From: Vreelandella lutescens
GTDB taxonomy: Bacteria; Pseudomonadota; Gammaproteobacteria; Pseudomonadales; Halomonadaceae
Direction: 5' to 3'
Length of the DNA: 64,000 bases
NCBI RefSeq assembly: GCF_014640815.1
Contig: NZ_BMHM01000003.1
Span: 310,001 to 374,000, forward strand
Under the pieces are notes generated by a model that did no database searches, was not told the DNA's origin, and saw only the letters and a list, made by a program, of their open reading frames with translations. This document shows, one piece after another, positions 10,820-20,927 of the stretch; positions within the stretch are counted from its first letter, which is position 1; each line of letters opens with the position of its first letter. A program made the position numbers and the translations under genes.

Positions 10820-11703
10820 GTCGCGGGCAGGGTAGTGGCAATATTCGCTACCAAATAGTCCACCAGCTGGCGAATTTTCGGCGATAAGTGGCGGTGGCGT
10901 GGGTAGACCGCCCACACCGCCGTATCGTTATGCTGAAAAGGCTCCAGAACCGACACCAGCTCACCGCTGGCCAAGTAAGGGGCTACGTAGTAGTCCGGCA
11001 GTTGGGCAAGCCCTAGCCCTTTGAGCGCAGCATCAAGTAACGCAGGCCCAGAGTTACCGCTCCAACACCCCTCGACTTTTACCTCGCGGCGCTGGCCGTT
11101 AACTTCAAAGAGCCAGTTAGGGCGTGAGCCGATCAGGCAGCGATGCTGGCTCAGCTCGGAAAGCGTATGGGGCCTGGGGGCCTGGCGAAAATAGGCGTTA
11201 GAGCCCACCACGTACTCCCGCCGTTCGCAAAGCCGTCTAGCAATCAGGCTGGAATCCTTCAGCACTCCCATCCGAATCGCAACATCGTAGCCCTCTTCAA
11301 TCAGTTCCACCGGCCGGTTGGTAAAGTGCATATGCACCTCTAATTGTGGGTGCAGGCGCTGAAAGTCATTCACAAGCGGCGCAATGTAACGCTCTCCGAA
11401 GGTGGTGGCAGACGTAAGTTTAAGCAGCCCATGGGGTTTGGCCTGTAGCTCACTGATCACCTGCTCGGCATCCCGCAGCCCGTCAAATAGATGGCGGCAG
11501 TGCTCGACATAAAGCGCCCCCGCATCCGTTAACCGAATCTGCCGTGTGGTACGGTAGAGCAGCTGTACGCCAAGCTGGTTCTCTAACTGGCTAACCAAGC
11601 GGCTGATATGTGAGGTCGATACTTTTAAGTGACGTGCGGCGGCGGAAAACGTGCCCAGCCTCACGACCTCCACAAACGCTTCGATGCGATCCCAGCGCTG
11701 CAT
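10816..11703 (-). CDS. LysR-family transcriptional regulator
   Basis: LysR-type regulator of 295 residues. The N-terminal winged helix-turn-helix (about 1-62) reads [40 protein letters not shown] with the [12 protein letters not shown] wing, and an effector-binding domain follows (about 90-290). It resembles the CrgA/AaeR-like subgroup acting on metabolic or redox genes. It is divergent from the secreted metallo-beta-lactamase-fold gene across a 127-base gap, so that gene (and perhaps frmA-fghA behind it) is a plausible target. That is inference from arrangement only. Confidence 0.92.
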   Translation of the reverse strand: MQRWDRIEAFVEVVRLGTFSAAARHLKVSTSHISRLVSQLENQLGVQLLYRTTRQIRLTDAGALYVEHCRHLFDGLRDAEQVISELQAKPHGLLKLTSATTFGERYIAPLVNDFQRLHPQLEVHMHFTNRPVELIEEGYDVAIRMGVLKDSSLIARRLCERREYVVGSNAYFRQAPRPHTLSELSQHRCLIGSRPNWLFEVNGQRREVKVEGCWSGNSGPALLDAALKGLGLAQLPDYYVAPYLASGELVSVLEPFQHNDTAVWAVYPRHRHLSPKIRQLVDYLVANIATTLPAT

Positions 11704-11830
11704 GCATGACCCTTACACGTTAGATTGTTGCTCACAGGCAATAATCTTATGAGTGTATCCCGCTTTATCCCCTCCGCCTAGCTGACCTACACTGAAAGCC
11801 TCTTTAGCGTATCAATGGAGTGTCTTGCTG

Positions 11831-12817
11831 ATGTCGATGATCTCTGCACGCTGGTCTCGCCGCGCCTTGGTGGCGGCAATAAGTATGGGATGGGTAGTCG
11901 CTGCGCAGGCAGAGCCACCTGCCCAGCAGCAGGAGCAGGCCCCTGGCTGGTTCCGAATGATGGTGGGGGAGTACGAAGTGACGGCCTTGTATGATGGCCA
12001 CACCACGTTGGATACCTCGCTGCTTAAAGGAATGGAGCGGGAGGAGATCCTTCGCCATTTGGATGCGCTGTTTATTGATGCGGAAAACGGCATGCAAACC
12101 GCCGTGAACGCCTTTTTGATTCACACTGGCGATAACTTAGTGCTGGTAGATGCAGGCTCTGCCGCCTGCTTTGGACCTACCTTGGGCCAAGTGGAGCAGA
12201 ACTTACGCGCTTCTGGCTATGTGCCAGAAGAGGTCGATACGATTCTGATGACGCACCTGCATCCTGACCATGTGTGCGGTTTAGCCGATGAGAACGGTGA
12301 CGCGGTTTACCCCAACGCAGAGCTGCGGGCGAGCCAAGGCGATGCTGACTTCTGGTTAGATGAAGAGCGCTCTCAGGCACTGCCGGAAGATCAACGCGCC
12401 TTCTTTACCATGGCGCAAGAGGCCGTGGCTCCCTATCAAGAGAGCGGTCGCTTCAGCCCCTTTGAGCCGGGCGATGAGCTGCTAATGGGCATCGTCGCGC
12501 AAGACACTCACGGCCATACCCCAGGTCATGCGAGCTTTATGCTCCACAGTGATGAAGACGCCATGCTGGTATGGGGGGACGTTGTACACAGCTACGGCGT
12601 TCAATTTGCCGACCCGAGTGTGGCCATCGAGTTTGATTCTGACCCGGAACAGGCCATTCGCACCCGTGAAGCCGTATTAGAAAGTGCCGTTGCGGATAAG
12701 CACTGGGTAGCGGGTGCCCACATGCCGTTCCCTGGTATTGGTCATATTGTGGAAGATACCGAAGGCTACCGCTGGCTGCCCATTGAATTTGGGCCTATCA
12801 GCAGCGATAGCGAGTAA
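11831..12817 (+). CDS. Secreted metallo-beta-lactamase-fold hydrolase
   Basis: Metal-dependent hydrolase of the MBL superfamily, 328 residues, probably periplasmic. A Sec signal peptide ends at about residue 27 (AQA/EPP). The dinuclear zinc motif HxHxDH is intact in THLHPDHVCGL (His142, His144, Asp146, His147), with the third-motif histidine in HTPGHASF (about 233) and the bridging Asp in WGDVVHS (about 250). Substrate is unknown; the family includes lactonases, phosphotriesterases and alkylsulfatase-like enzymes. In-frame TTG (11825), ATG (11831) and ATG (11837) are alternatives; GGAG at 11817 favours one of the first two. It lies upstream of frmA. Confidence 0.88.
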   Translation: MSMISARWSRRALVAAISMGWVVAAQAEPPAQQQEQAPGWFRMMVGEYEVTALYDGHTTLDTSLLKGMEREEILRHLDALFIDAENGMQTAVNAFLIHTGDNLVLVDAGSAACFGPTLGQVEQNLRASGYVPEEVDTILMTHLHPDHVCGLADENGDAVYPNAELRASQGDADFWLDEERSQALPEDQRAFFTMAQEAVAPYQESGRFSPFEPGDELLMGIVAQDTHGHTPGHASFMLHSDEDAMLVWGDVVHSYGVQFADPSVAIEFDSDPEQAIRTREAVLESAVADKHWVAGAHMPFPGIGHIVEDTEGYRWLPIEFGPISSDSE

Positions 12818-12830
12818 TCCATCACCTTTA

Positions 12831-13988
<1,158 letters not shown>

Positions 13989-14072
13989 GTATTATCTACT
14001 CAAACAGTACCGGGTAAACGAACGCGGTAGGGGCGACCTGCCGCGTTTTCATCTTCTCAAGGAGCCTACCCC

Positions 14073-14927
14073 ATGAGCATGAGTGAAACTTTAGAACTGG
14101 TGTCGGCCAACCGCAGCTGCGGCGGCTGGCACAAGCGCTACCGCCATTACTCCCGGGCGCTGGATTGCGATATGGTCTTCGCGGTTTATCTGCCGCCTCA
14201 GGCAGAAAACGAGCGTGTACCGCTCTTATGGTGGCTATCGGGCCTGACCTGCAACGACGAAAACTTTATGCAGAAGGCAGGTGCACACCGCATTGCCGCA
14301 GAACTTGGCGTGGCGATTGTCTGCCCGGATACCAGCCCGCGCGGCACTGACCTACCCGGTGAGCACGACAGCTACGATCTTGGCTCCGGGGCAGGCTTCT
14401 ACGTAAACGCCACCCAAGCGCCGTGGAAGTCCAACTACCGCATGTACGATTACGTCATTGAAGAGTTGCCCTCCGTGGTGCGCCAGCACTTCCCGGTTAA
14501 CGGGCGTGAATCTATCAGTGGCCACTCCATGGGCGGCCACGGGGCGTTGATTCTGGCCCTGCGCCATCCTGGCCGTTTCCGCTCGGTCTCTGCCTTTGCG
14601 CCGATTGTGAACCCGATGAACTGCCCCTGGGGGCAAAAAGCCTTTACCAGCTACCTTGGGGATGATCAGTCGCGCTGGCGCCAGTACGATGCCTGCGAGC
14701 TAGTGGCGAACGGTGCTTCCCGCCAGCGGCTGTTTATCGACCAAGGCGAAGCGGACCAGTTCTTGGAAGAGCAGCTGATGCCCGAGCGTTTGGAAGCCGT
14801 ATGTGAAGAGCATGATCACCCGCTGACGCTGCGTCGCCAGCCGGGCTATGATCACAGCTACTTCTTTATCGCCTCGTTCATCGAGGACCATTTGCGCTAT
14901 CATGCGGAACACCTCATGAAACGCTAA
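14073..14927 (+). CDS. fghA: S-formylglutathione hydrolase
   Basis: Cytosolic serine esterase (esterase D family) that splits S-formylglutathione to formate and glutathione, completing formaldehyde detoxification after FrmA. It has 284 residues with an alpha/beta-hydrolase triad: Ser152 in SGHSMGGHG, a likely Asp228 in DQGEADQFL and His261 in GYDHSYFF. The oxyanion-side motif LSGLTCNDENF is present. AAGGAG eight bases before the ATG at 14073 supports this start. The order frmA-fghA is the standard operon. Confidence 0.97.
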   Translation: MSMSETLELVSANRSCGGWHKRYRHYSRALDCDMVFAVYLPPQAENERVPLLWWLSGLTCNDENFMQKAGAHRIAAELGVAIVCPDTSPRGTDLPGEHDSYDLGSGAGFYVNATQAPWKSNYRMYDYVIEELPSVVRQHFPVNGRESISGHSMGGHGALILALRHPGRFRSVSAFAPIVNPMNCPWGQKAFTSYLGDDQSRWRQYDACELVANGASRQRLFIDQGEADQFLEEQLMPERLEAVCEEHDHPLTLRRQPGYDHSYFFIASFIEDHLRYHAEHLMKR

Positions 14928-14937
14928 GGATTCCGAG

Positions 14938-15654
14938 ATGCTCAATCGCGCGCTGCGCCGTTTTCTTCGTCTGCTATGGCGTCTTGTATGGCGTGGTGCG
15001 CTTGGGTTTGTAGTGCTCTCCGTGGCCCTGGTGCTGCTGTTCCGTTTTGTCCCCCCGCCTGGTTCTATGGTGATGGTCGAGCGTAAAGTGCAAAGCTGGA
15101 TCAACAGCGAGCCGATTGATATTCAGCGCCAGTGGCGTAGTTGGGAAAACTTATCCAGTAACGCCAAACTGGCGGTGATTTCCGCAGAAGATCAGCGCTT
15201 TCCTCAGCATCGCGGCTTTGATCTCGTTGAAATGCGTCGTGCTTGGCAAGCGAGCCAAGACGGGGCGCGGCTGCGCGGTGCCAGCACCTTGAGCCAGCAA
15301 ACCGCCAAAAACGTGTTTTTATGGAGCGGGCGCAGCTGGGTGCGTAAAGGGTTGGAGGCGTGGTTTACGCTACTGATCGAAACGCTATGGGGTAAGCAGC
15401 GGATCTTGGAGGTGTATCTCAACGTTGCCGAGTGGGATACCGGTGTCTTCGGTCTTGAAGCTGCCGCCAACCACTATTTCGGTGCTTCAGGCAGTGCCTT
15501 GACCGAGCGTCAAGCCAGCCTGTTGGCCGCGATTCTTCCTAGTCCTCGCACTCGCAGCGCCTCTCGGCCCGACGCCCAGGTCGAGCGCCGTAGCCAGTGG
15601 ATTCGTCAGCAAATGCGCAACTTGGGTGGCACTTCTTACCTTGAACGGCTTTAA
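14938..15654 (+). CDS. mtgA: Monofunctional biosynthetic peptidoglycan transglycosylase
   Basis: GT51 glycosyltransferase that polymerises lipid II into glycan strands at the inner membrane. It has 238 residues, with an N-terminal membrane anchor (about 20-38) and the five GT51 motifs: EDQRFPQHRGFD (catalytic Glu84), GASTLSQQTAKN, RKGLEAWFTLLIE, KQRILEVYLNVAEWG-like (here ending EWDTG) and LLAAILPSPR. No transpeptidase domain is present, so it is the monofunctional type. It begins 11 bases after fghA and may be co-transcribed, although the functions are unrelated. Confidence 0.95.
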   Translation: MLNRALRRFLRLLWRLVWRGALGFVVLSVALVLLFRFVPPPGSMVMVERKVQSWINSEPIDIQRQWRSWENLSSNAKLAVISAEDQRFPQHRGFDLVEMRRAWQASQDGARLRGASTLSQQTAKNVFLWSGRSWVRKGLEAWFTLLIETLWGKQRILEVYLNVAEWDTGVFGLEAAANHYFGASGSALTERQASLLAAILPSPRTRSASRPDAQVERRSQWIRQQMRNLGGTSYLERL

Positions 15655-15684
15655 CCAGCGTTAGCGAATCACTGGCCCTGGTGG

Positions 15685-16452
15685 TTAGTCGTACTTTTCC
15701 GATGCCACGATAGGCAACTTGGCCACCTGCGGGCGAGCAAAGTAGTAGCCCTGCTGTACGTGGATGCCTAGTGCTAACAGGCAGCGCGACTCGTCGCGGG
15801 TTTCCACGCCCTCAGCAACGAGCTGGGTGCCAAGCGTGCGTGCCAGCGCCACCATACTTTTTAGAATGGCTTGGCGGCGGATATTACTATCGCAGCCCAT
15901 GACGAGCTCACGATCAATTTTGAGCGTATCGGGCCGCAAATCGGTGAGCAGGTCCAAGTTCGCGTAGCCGTTGCCGAAATCATCCAACGACGTGGTAAAG
16001 CCCATGCGACGATAGCTGTCGATGATATTGCGCATATGGGCACGATCAACAACCCGCTCGGTTTCTGTTATCTCGAAATTAAGCCGCTCGGTGGGCCAGC
16101 CTACCCGGCGTGAGGTTTCTAGTGTGGATTGGATACAGGCTTCCGGTTCATAGACGGCATTGGGAAGAAAGTTAATCGAAAGCCGCTCTTTCATGCCTAG
16201 CTCACTGGCAAGTTCAATTGCCTTAACGCGGCAAGCCTGATCAAAGCGATACATTAACTCATCGGTGACTTGGTCTAGGATCGAAAAGGCCGATTCGCCG
16301 TTGATGCCGCGAACCAGCGCCTCGTAATAGATCACCTGCCGTTGCAGAACATCGACTATCGGTTGGAAGGCCATCGTAAACGCGAAGGGAACCGGTGTAT
16401 CACAGCGATTGCAAACGCCGTTCACCCTGGCGCAATGAGGTTGTGCAGTCAT
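15685..16452 (-). CDS. EAL-domain cyclic-di-GMP phosphodiesterase
   Basis: A 255-residue protein that is almost entirely an EAL domain, predicted to hydrolyse c-di-GMP to pGpG. The catalytic set appears complete: YYEALVRG (Glu44), NFLPNAV (Asn), FEITETE (Glu), DDFGNGYANL (the Asp pair), LKIDREL (Lys) and VAEGVET (Glu). The short N-terminus carries a His/Cys cluster (His6, Cys7, Cys14, Cys17 in HCARVNGVCNRC) that could bind a metal or sense redox; that is inference. It is soluble with no membrane segment. With the GGDEF protein at 58 kb it gives the window one enzyme of each c-di-GMP activity. Confidence 0.92.
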   Translation of the reverse strand: MTAQPHCARVNGVCNRCDTPVPFAFTMAFQPIVDVLQRQVIYYEALVRGINGESAFSILDQVTDELMYRFDQACRVKAIELASELGMKERLSINFLPNAVYEPEACIQSTLETSRRVGWPTERLNFEITETERVVDRAHMRNIIDSYRRMGFTTSLDDFGNGYANLDLLTDLRPDTLKIDRELVMGCDSNIRRQAILKSMVALARTLGTQLVAEGVETRDESRCLLALGIHVQQGYYFARPQVAKLPIVASEKYD

Positions 16453-16492
16453 GTTTTTCCAAGCCCTGGAATTTTCATCATTATCATATGAT

Positions 16493-17416
16493 TTATGTCG
16501 TTGAAGGTCTTACCACCATTACCACACCGGCAATAGCGATCACCATGCCCGCTAACCCAAGCAGCGGTAAGCGCTCATCAAATAGCCACCACGCCTGCAG
16601 CGCGGTGACCGGTGGCACAAGATAAAAGAGGCTTGCCACCCGGGAAGCCTCCCCCTTTTTTATCAAGGCCATTAATAGCAGGATAGCGGCAATTGACAGA
16701 ATCAGCACGAGCCAGCCAAGCGTGAGCATAAACGTTGTGCTCCACGTCACCTCTCGGCTTTCAAATAACAGTGCGCCTATCCCCAATAGCCCGCCAGCGG
16801 CCATATATTGAATCACAGCGCCAGACAGCAAAGGCATGCTGGTGCAGTAGCGCTTTTGATATAGCGTGCCCAGAGAAATACCTAGCAGTGCCGCCATCAC
16901 GCTGATGAGTGCGCCTGCGCCAAACCCGCTGAACAGCGTACTGCCAAGTTCTAACTTGCTGCCTAGTACCAAGCTGATGCCGAGCAGGCCCAACATTAGG
17001 CCCAGCCACTGCTGCTTGGTCAGTCGCTCTCCCAACAGTGGGCCAGCGCAAGCAGCAGTGAGGAGTGGCTGCAGACCTACTAGTAGAGCGGCCAAGCCCG
17101 CGGGCATGCCCAAATAGATGCCGTAAAAGACACCACCTAAATAGGTGCCATGTACCAGCAAACCTGATATCGCGATGTGTTTCCATAACCTGGGTGATGA
17201 CGGCCAGGAAATACGCATTAGCCACGTGAGTGGGATCAGCAACATCAGTGTCAGGACAAAACGAATAAACAAAAAGGTGAAAGGCTCGGCATAAGGGAGC
17301 CCAAATTTTGCCCCAATAAAGCCTGTGCTCCATAAAAGAACAAAGACGCCGGGCATAGCGGCTAGCCCAAGAGTAGTCGCATCTTTTTCTTGTAAGACTT
17401 TGAAATTAATAGACAT
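16493..17416 (-). CDS. EamA-family (DMT) transporter
   Basis: Drug/metabolite-superfamily carrier of 307 residues with ten predicted membrane helices in two EamA repeats. Recognisable stretches are VLLWSTGFIGAKFGLPYAEPFTFLFIRF in the first repeat and FYLVPPVTALQAWWLFDERL in the second. AGGA six bases before the ATG supports the start. Members export amino acids, nucleobases or other metabolites, and nothing here indicates which. It is a single gene divergent from the DUF4168 protein. Confidence 0.9.
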   Translation of the reverse strand: MSINFKVLQEKDATTLGLAAMPGVFVLLWSTGFIGAKFGLPYAEPFTFLFIRFVLTLMLLIPLTWLMRISWPSSPRLWKHIAISGLLVHGTYLGGVFYGIYLGMPAGLAALLVGLQPLLTAACAGPLLGERLTKQQWLGLMLGLLGISLVLGSKLELGSTLFSGFGAGALISVMAALLGISLGTLYQKRYCTSMPLLSGAVIQYMAAGGLLGIGALLFESREVTWSTTFMLTLGWLVLILSIAAILLLMALIKKGEASRVASLFYLVPPVTALQAWWLFDERLPLLGLAGMVIAIAGVVMVVRPSTT

Positions 17417-17562
17417 AATGTTCCTGGAGTAGCATGATTAATGGTGTGGTTGATTTACTTTTTGTTCTTTTTGTTACTTAGTTTTACATAAAAGATTGAA
17501 CCTGCGCCTGAACAGCGCGTCACACTGGGCACATTCATAACGCGCCAATGAGGTTTCTTACT

Positions 17563-17952
17563 ATGCAACGTATGACTGCTTTGTTCTCTGCTGCTCTTCT
17601 CGCCACTGGTCTGCTGGCGGGTACTGCCCACGCACAGCAAACCGAAGGCCAAGCACAAGATCCGATGGCTACCCAGCAAGCACCGGCCCAGGATTTTTCT
17701 GATCAGCAGCTACAGCAGTTCGCGGATGCTTCTCAAGAAATCGCCGTGATCTCGCAAGAGTACACACAGCGTCTGCAGGAAGCAGAAGACGAAACTGCCC
17801 AACAGGAAGTTCGCGCTGAAGCCAATGACCGCATGATCGAAGTGGTTGAAGATAGCGGTCTGGATGTCGACACCTTCAATGCGATTGGTCAATCTATTCA
17901 GCAAGACCCAGAGATGATGCAGCGCGTTCAAGAGATGGCTAGCCAGTCGTAA
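17563..17952 (+). CDS. DUF4168-type secreted protein
   Basis: A small periplasmic or secreted protein of 129 residues. The signal peptide ends at about residue 24 (AHA/QQ), followed by a Gln-rich, acidic, helical region (DQQLQQFADASQEIAVISQEY ... ARAEANDRMIEVVEDSGLDVDTFNAIGQSIQQDPEMMQRV) matching the DUF4168 pattern. Function is unknown. An earlier in-frame ATG at 17548 lacks a ribosome site, while AGG about nine bases before 17563 and the signal peptide favour the later start. It ends in its own terminator. Confidence 0.8.
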   Translation: MQRMTALFSAALLATGLLAGTAHAQQTEGQAQDPMATQQAPAQDFSDQQLQQFADASQEIAVISQEYTQRLQEAEDETAQQEVRAEANDRMIEVVEDSGLDVDTFNAIGQSIQQDPEMMQRVQEMASQS

Positions 17953-18037
17953 GCACTCTTAATCGTCTCATCAAGGCTATGCGGATAGTGCCAGATTTTC
18001 CTTAACGTGCGAAGTATCTGCATATCGGCAGCCGAAC

Positions 18038-18067
18038 AAAGCCCAGCGCCAACGCGCTGGGCTTTTT
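18038..18067 (+). terminator. Rho-independent terminator after the DUF4168 gene
   Basis: AAAGCCCAGCG, loop CCAACG, then CGCTGGGCTTTTTT. A strong GC stem with a T-run. Confidence 0.93.
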
Positions 18068-18198
18068 TATTTCAACGTTCTCTATCGTCATGCTTTCCTC
18101 TCCCAAGGGTTGTCGATGCCCATCGTTCAAGACAAACTTAGCCCATGGCTGGCTGCGGGATAACCAGTGAAAGAGACATAGCGCCAGTAGGAGAGCGT

Positions 18199-20109
18199 AT
18201 GGACGTTGAGCTATTAGAAATACGCCAGCATATGGGGCAGTTTCCCCCGTTTGATGGTTTATCAGATGAACTGCTGGACGCAATTGCCGAGCAGGTAGAG
18301 GTGAGCTACTTCAAAACAGATAGCGATATCCTGACGCTCAACGATACGCTGAACGAGCTCTGCTACATTCGCAGCGGCGCGGTTGAAGTATATCGCCGCC
18401 AAGGCGAGCTCTATAACCGCCTAGGCGAAGGCGATATTTTTGGCCACTTCAGCCTGTTGCGTAACCATAAGGTGCGTTTCCCCGCCAAAGCCATTGAAGA
18501 TACGCTGATCTACTTTATCCCCGACGCGGTGTTTCAGCGCCTGTGTGAAGAGGATGATGACTTTGCCGATTTCGTCGAGCTGGAGCGCCCTCGGTTAGAG
18601 ACCGCCGCCGAGCAGCAAAAAAAGTCTAACGACATGATGGTGACCCGCATTCGTAAGCTGGTCACCCGTTATCCGGTCATGGTGGAATCCACCACCAGCG
18701 TGCAGCAGGCGGCCAAACAGATTATTGATGCCCAGGCCTCTGCGGTGCTGGTGATTAATGAAGGTAGCAATAACCCGCGCTACAGCTTTCAAGATAGCGA
18801 AGGCAAAACTTGGCAGATGTGCGGCATTCTTACCGATAGTGATTTCCGTACGCGGGTGGTGGCGGAGGGCCTATCGCCCAGCACGCCGATTGGCGAGGTG
18901 ATTTCTGAACGGCTGATTACTATTCAGTCGGATGCCTCGGTGTATGAGGCCATGCTGACGATGCTGCGTAGCAATGTTCATCACCTGCCGGTGCTTTACC
19001 GCCAGCGTCCGGTAGGTGTGGTGCACTTATCCGATATCATTCGCTACGAAACCCACAGCGGGCTCTACTTGGTCAGCAACATCTTTAACCAATCCAGCGC
19101 TCAAGGGCTGGCCAAGCTCGCGCCGGACGTTCGAGCGGCATTCGTACGCATGGTGCAGGAGGGTGCTAACTCGCAAATGGTGGGCAGCGCGCTCTCCACG
19201 ATTGGGCGCAGCTTCACTCGCCGGCTGCTGGAGCTAGCCGAAGATACGCTGGGGCCGCCGCCGGTGCCGTACTGCTATATGGTTAATGGCTCTATGGCAC
19301 GCAACGAGCAGAGTATTGTCACCGACCAGGATAACGCGCTGATTCTCTCGGATGATTTTGTTCCCGAAGAGCACGACGAGTACTTCCATGCCCTGGCGGC
19401 GTTCGTCAGCGACGGCTTGGCCGCCTGTGGCTACACCTACTGCAAGGGCGATGTGATGGCCACCAACCGCCAGTGGCGTCAGCCGCTGGCGGTATGGAAA
19501 CGCTATTTTCAGGACTGGATGGCTAATCCAACGCCAGAGAAGCTGCTGCATAGCTCGATCTTTTTCGATCTCGACAGTATTTATGGGGAAGACCTGTTCG
19601 TCGAAACGCTGCAGGATTTGATTGCTCAAACCGCCCCTAAGTCGCCGCTGTTTCTGGCGGCCATGGCACGCAATGCGCTCAACCGTACGCCGCCGCTAGG
19701 CTTTTTCCGCACCTTTGTGATGGAGAAAGATGGTAAGCACAACAACTCTATCAACCTCAAACGGCGCGGTACGGCACCCATGGTGGACCTTATTCGCGTG
19801 CATGCGCTGGCCTGCGGTTCAAAAGCGCAAAACTCCTTTCAGCGTTTAGACGACATTAGCAAAACGCAGCTGCTCGCTACTGGAGTGAGTGACAAGCTGA
19901 GCTATGCGCTGGAGTTTCTATGCATGTCGCGCATCCGCCATCAGATGATTGACCTGCAAGAGGAGCGCGTGCCGGATAACAATATCGAACCGGAAAACGT
20001 AGAGGATAGCGAACGGCATACGCTGAAAGATGCCTTCCAAGTGCTCAGCAATGCCCAGAAATTTTTGAAATTCCGCTATCCCGTTCCTACGCAACGGCAG
20101 GGGCGCTGA
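18199..20109 (+). CDS. cNMP-binding/CBS/DUF294 putative nucleotidyltransferase
   Basis: A cytosolic regulatory protein of 636 residues. Domains in order: a cyclic-nucleotide-binding-like domain (about 10-130), two CBS domains (about 150-295, with VMVESTTSVQQAAKQIIDAQASAVLVI and HHLPVLYRQRPVGVVHLSDI), a GlnD-like DUF294 nucleotidyltransferase (from about 364, GSMARNEQSIVTDQDNAL with the Gly-Ser and the paired Asp metal ligands) and the DUF294 C-terminal helical domain. The ATG at 18199 with AGGAG five bases upstream is preferred to the earlier frame opening at 18145. One base separates it from the exonuclease gene. This pair recurs in many gammaproteobacteria; the substrate modified is unknown. 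Confidence 0.93.
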   Translation: MDVELLEIRQHMGQFPPFDGLSDELLDAIAEQVEVSYFKTDSDILTLNDTLNELCYIRSGAVEVYRRQGELYNRLGEGDIFGHFSLLRNHKVRFPAKAIEDTLIYFIPDAVFQRLCEEDDDFADFVELERPRLETAAEQQKKSNDMMVTRIRKLVTRYPVMVESTTSVQQAAKQIIDAQASAVLVINEGSNNPRYSFQDSEGKTWQMCGILTDSDFRTRVVAEGLSPSTPIGEVISERLITIQSDASVYEAMLTMLRSNVHHLPVLYRQRPVGVVHLSDIIRYETHSGLYLVSNIFNQSSAQGLAKLAPDVRAAFVRMVQEGANSQMVGSALSTIGRSFTRRLLELAEDTLGPPPVPYCYMVNGSMARNEQSIVTDQDNALILSDDFVPEEHDEYFHALAAFVSDGLAACGYTYCKGDVMATNRQWRQPLAVWKRYFQDWMANPTPEKLLHSSIFFDLDSIYGEDLFVETLQDLIAQTAPKSPLFLAAMARNALNRTPPLGFFRTFVMEKDGKHNNSINLKRRGTAPMVDLIRVHALACGSKAQNSFQRLDDISKTQLLATGVSDKLSYALEFLCMSRIRHQMIDLQEERVPDNNIEPENVEDSERHTLKDAFQVLSNAQKFLKFRYPVPTQRQGR

Positions 20110-20110
20110 T

Positions 20111-20836
20111 ATGCACGGCATACGACCGCGCCAAAAAGTCACTCAAGCTGATTGGAATGGCTACATGGCTGCCCGCGCTGAACGGGCCCAAGATGAGATG
20201 CTGAAGCGTTTTTTTAGTACGCCAATGCCCGACCCTGAAACGCCCTTATCGGAAGTGCCGATGGTCGCGCTGGATATGGAAACCACGGGGCTGGATGAGC
20301 GTCGTCACGGGATCGTCAGTATCGGTGTGGTGCCGTTTACGCTAGGGCGTATTCCTATGGCTCAGCGCCGCTACTGGGTGGTAAAGCCACCCCGGCCGCT
20401 GGATGAAGCCTCCATCGCCTATCACCATATCACGCACTCAGAGGTGGCCGATGCGCCAGATCTGGATGGCGTGCTGGATGAGCTGTTAGCGGTGCTGGCA
20501 GGGCGTATTGTGGTGGTGCACTTTCGCAATATTGAGCGTCCTTTTCTCGATGCGGCGGTGAAGGCGCGTCGAGGGGAGGGAGTACTGTTTCCGATGATCG
20601 ACACCATGTCGTTGGAAGCACGACTGCATCGACAAACCCTCTGGGCACGCTTTCGGCGCTGGCTGGGCCGCCCGCCGGTATCGATTCGTTTGAATGCCAG
20701 TCGTGAACGCTACGGTTTACCCCCCTACCAAGGGCATCATGCCTTGGTGGACGCACTGGCCACCGCCGAGCTGCTGCAAGCGCAAATTGCCAATCGTTAT
20801 TCGCCTGATACGCCGCTCAAGGCAGTGTGGTGTTGA
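20111..20836 (+). CDS. DEDDh 3'-5' exonuclease (PolC/epsilon-like)
   Basis: A 241-residue exonuclease of the DnaQ superfamily. Exo I is VALDMETTGLD (Asp55, Glu57). Exo III is GHHALVDALATAEL (His209/210, Asp214). The middle acidic residue is probably Asp147 in HFRNIERPFLD, where most relatives read HNxxFDxxFL. An N-terminal extension of about 50 residues precedes the nuclease fold. It starts one base after the DUF294 gene and is surely co-translated. Whether it acts on DNA or RNA is not clear from sequence. Confidence 0.92.
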   Translation: MHGIRPRQKVTQADWNGYMAARAERAQDEMLKRFFSTPMPDPETPLSEVPMVALDMETTGLDERRHGIVSIGVVPFTLGRIPMAQRRYWVVKPPRPLDEASIAYHHITHSEVADAPDLDGVLDELLAVLAGRIVVVHFRNIERPFLDAAVKARRGEGVLFPMIDTMSLEARLHRQTLWARFRRWLGRPPVSIRLNASRERYGLPPYQGHHALVDALATAELLQAQIANRYSPDTPLKAVWC

Positions 20837-20870
20837 AAGGGCACATGCTATTGAAAGAATAGACAACGCA

Positions 20871-20896
20871 AACGGGCAGCCCAAGGGCTGCCCGTT
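20871..20896. terminator. Hairpin between convergent exonuclease and BCCT genes
   Basis: AACGGGCAGCC, a short CAAG loop and GGCTGCCCGTT form a strong stem. T-tracts are short on both sides, but the position between two convergent stops fits a bidirectional terminator. Confidence 0.75.
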
Positions 20897-20927
20897 TACG
20901 TGTTGCTGAGAGATTAAGCGCTCACCG

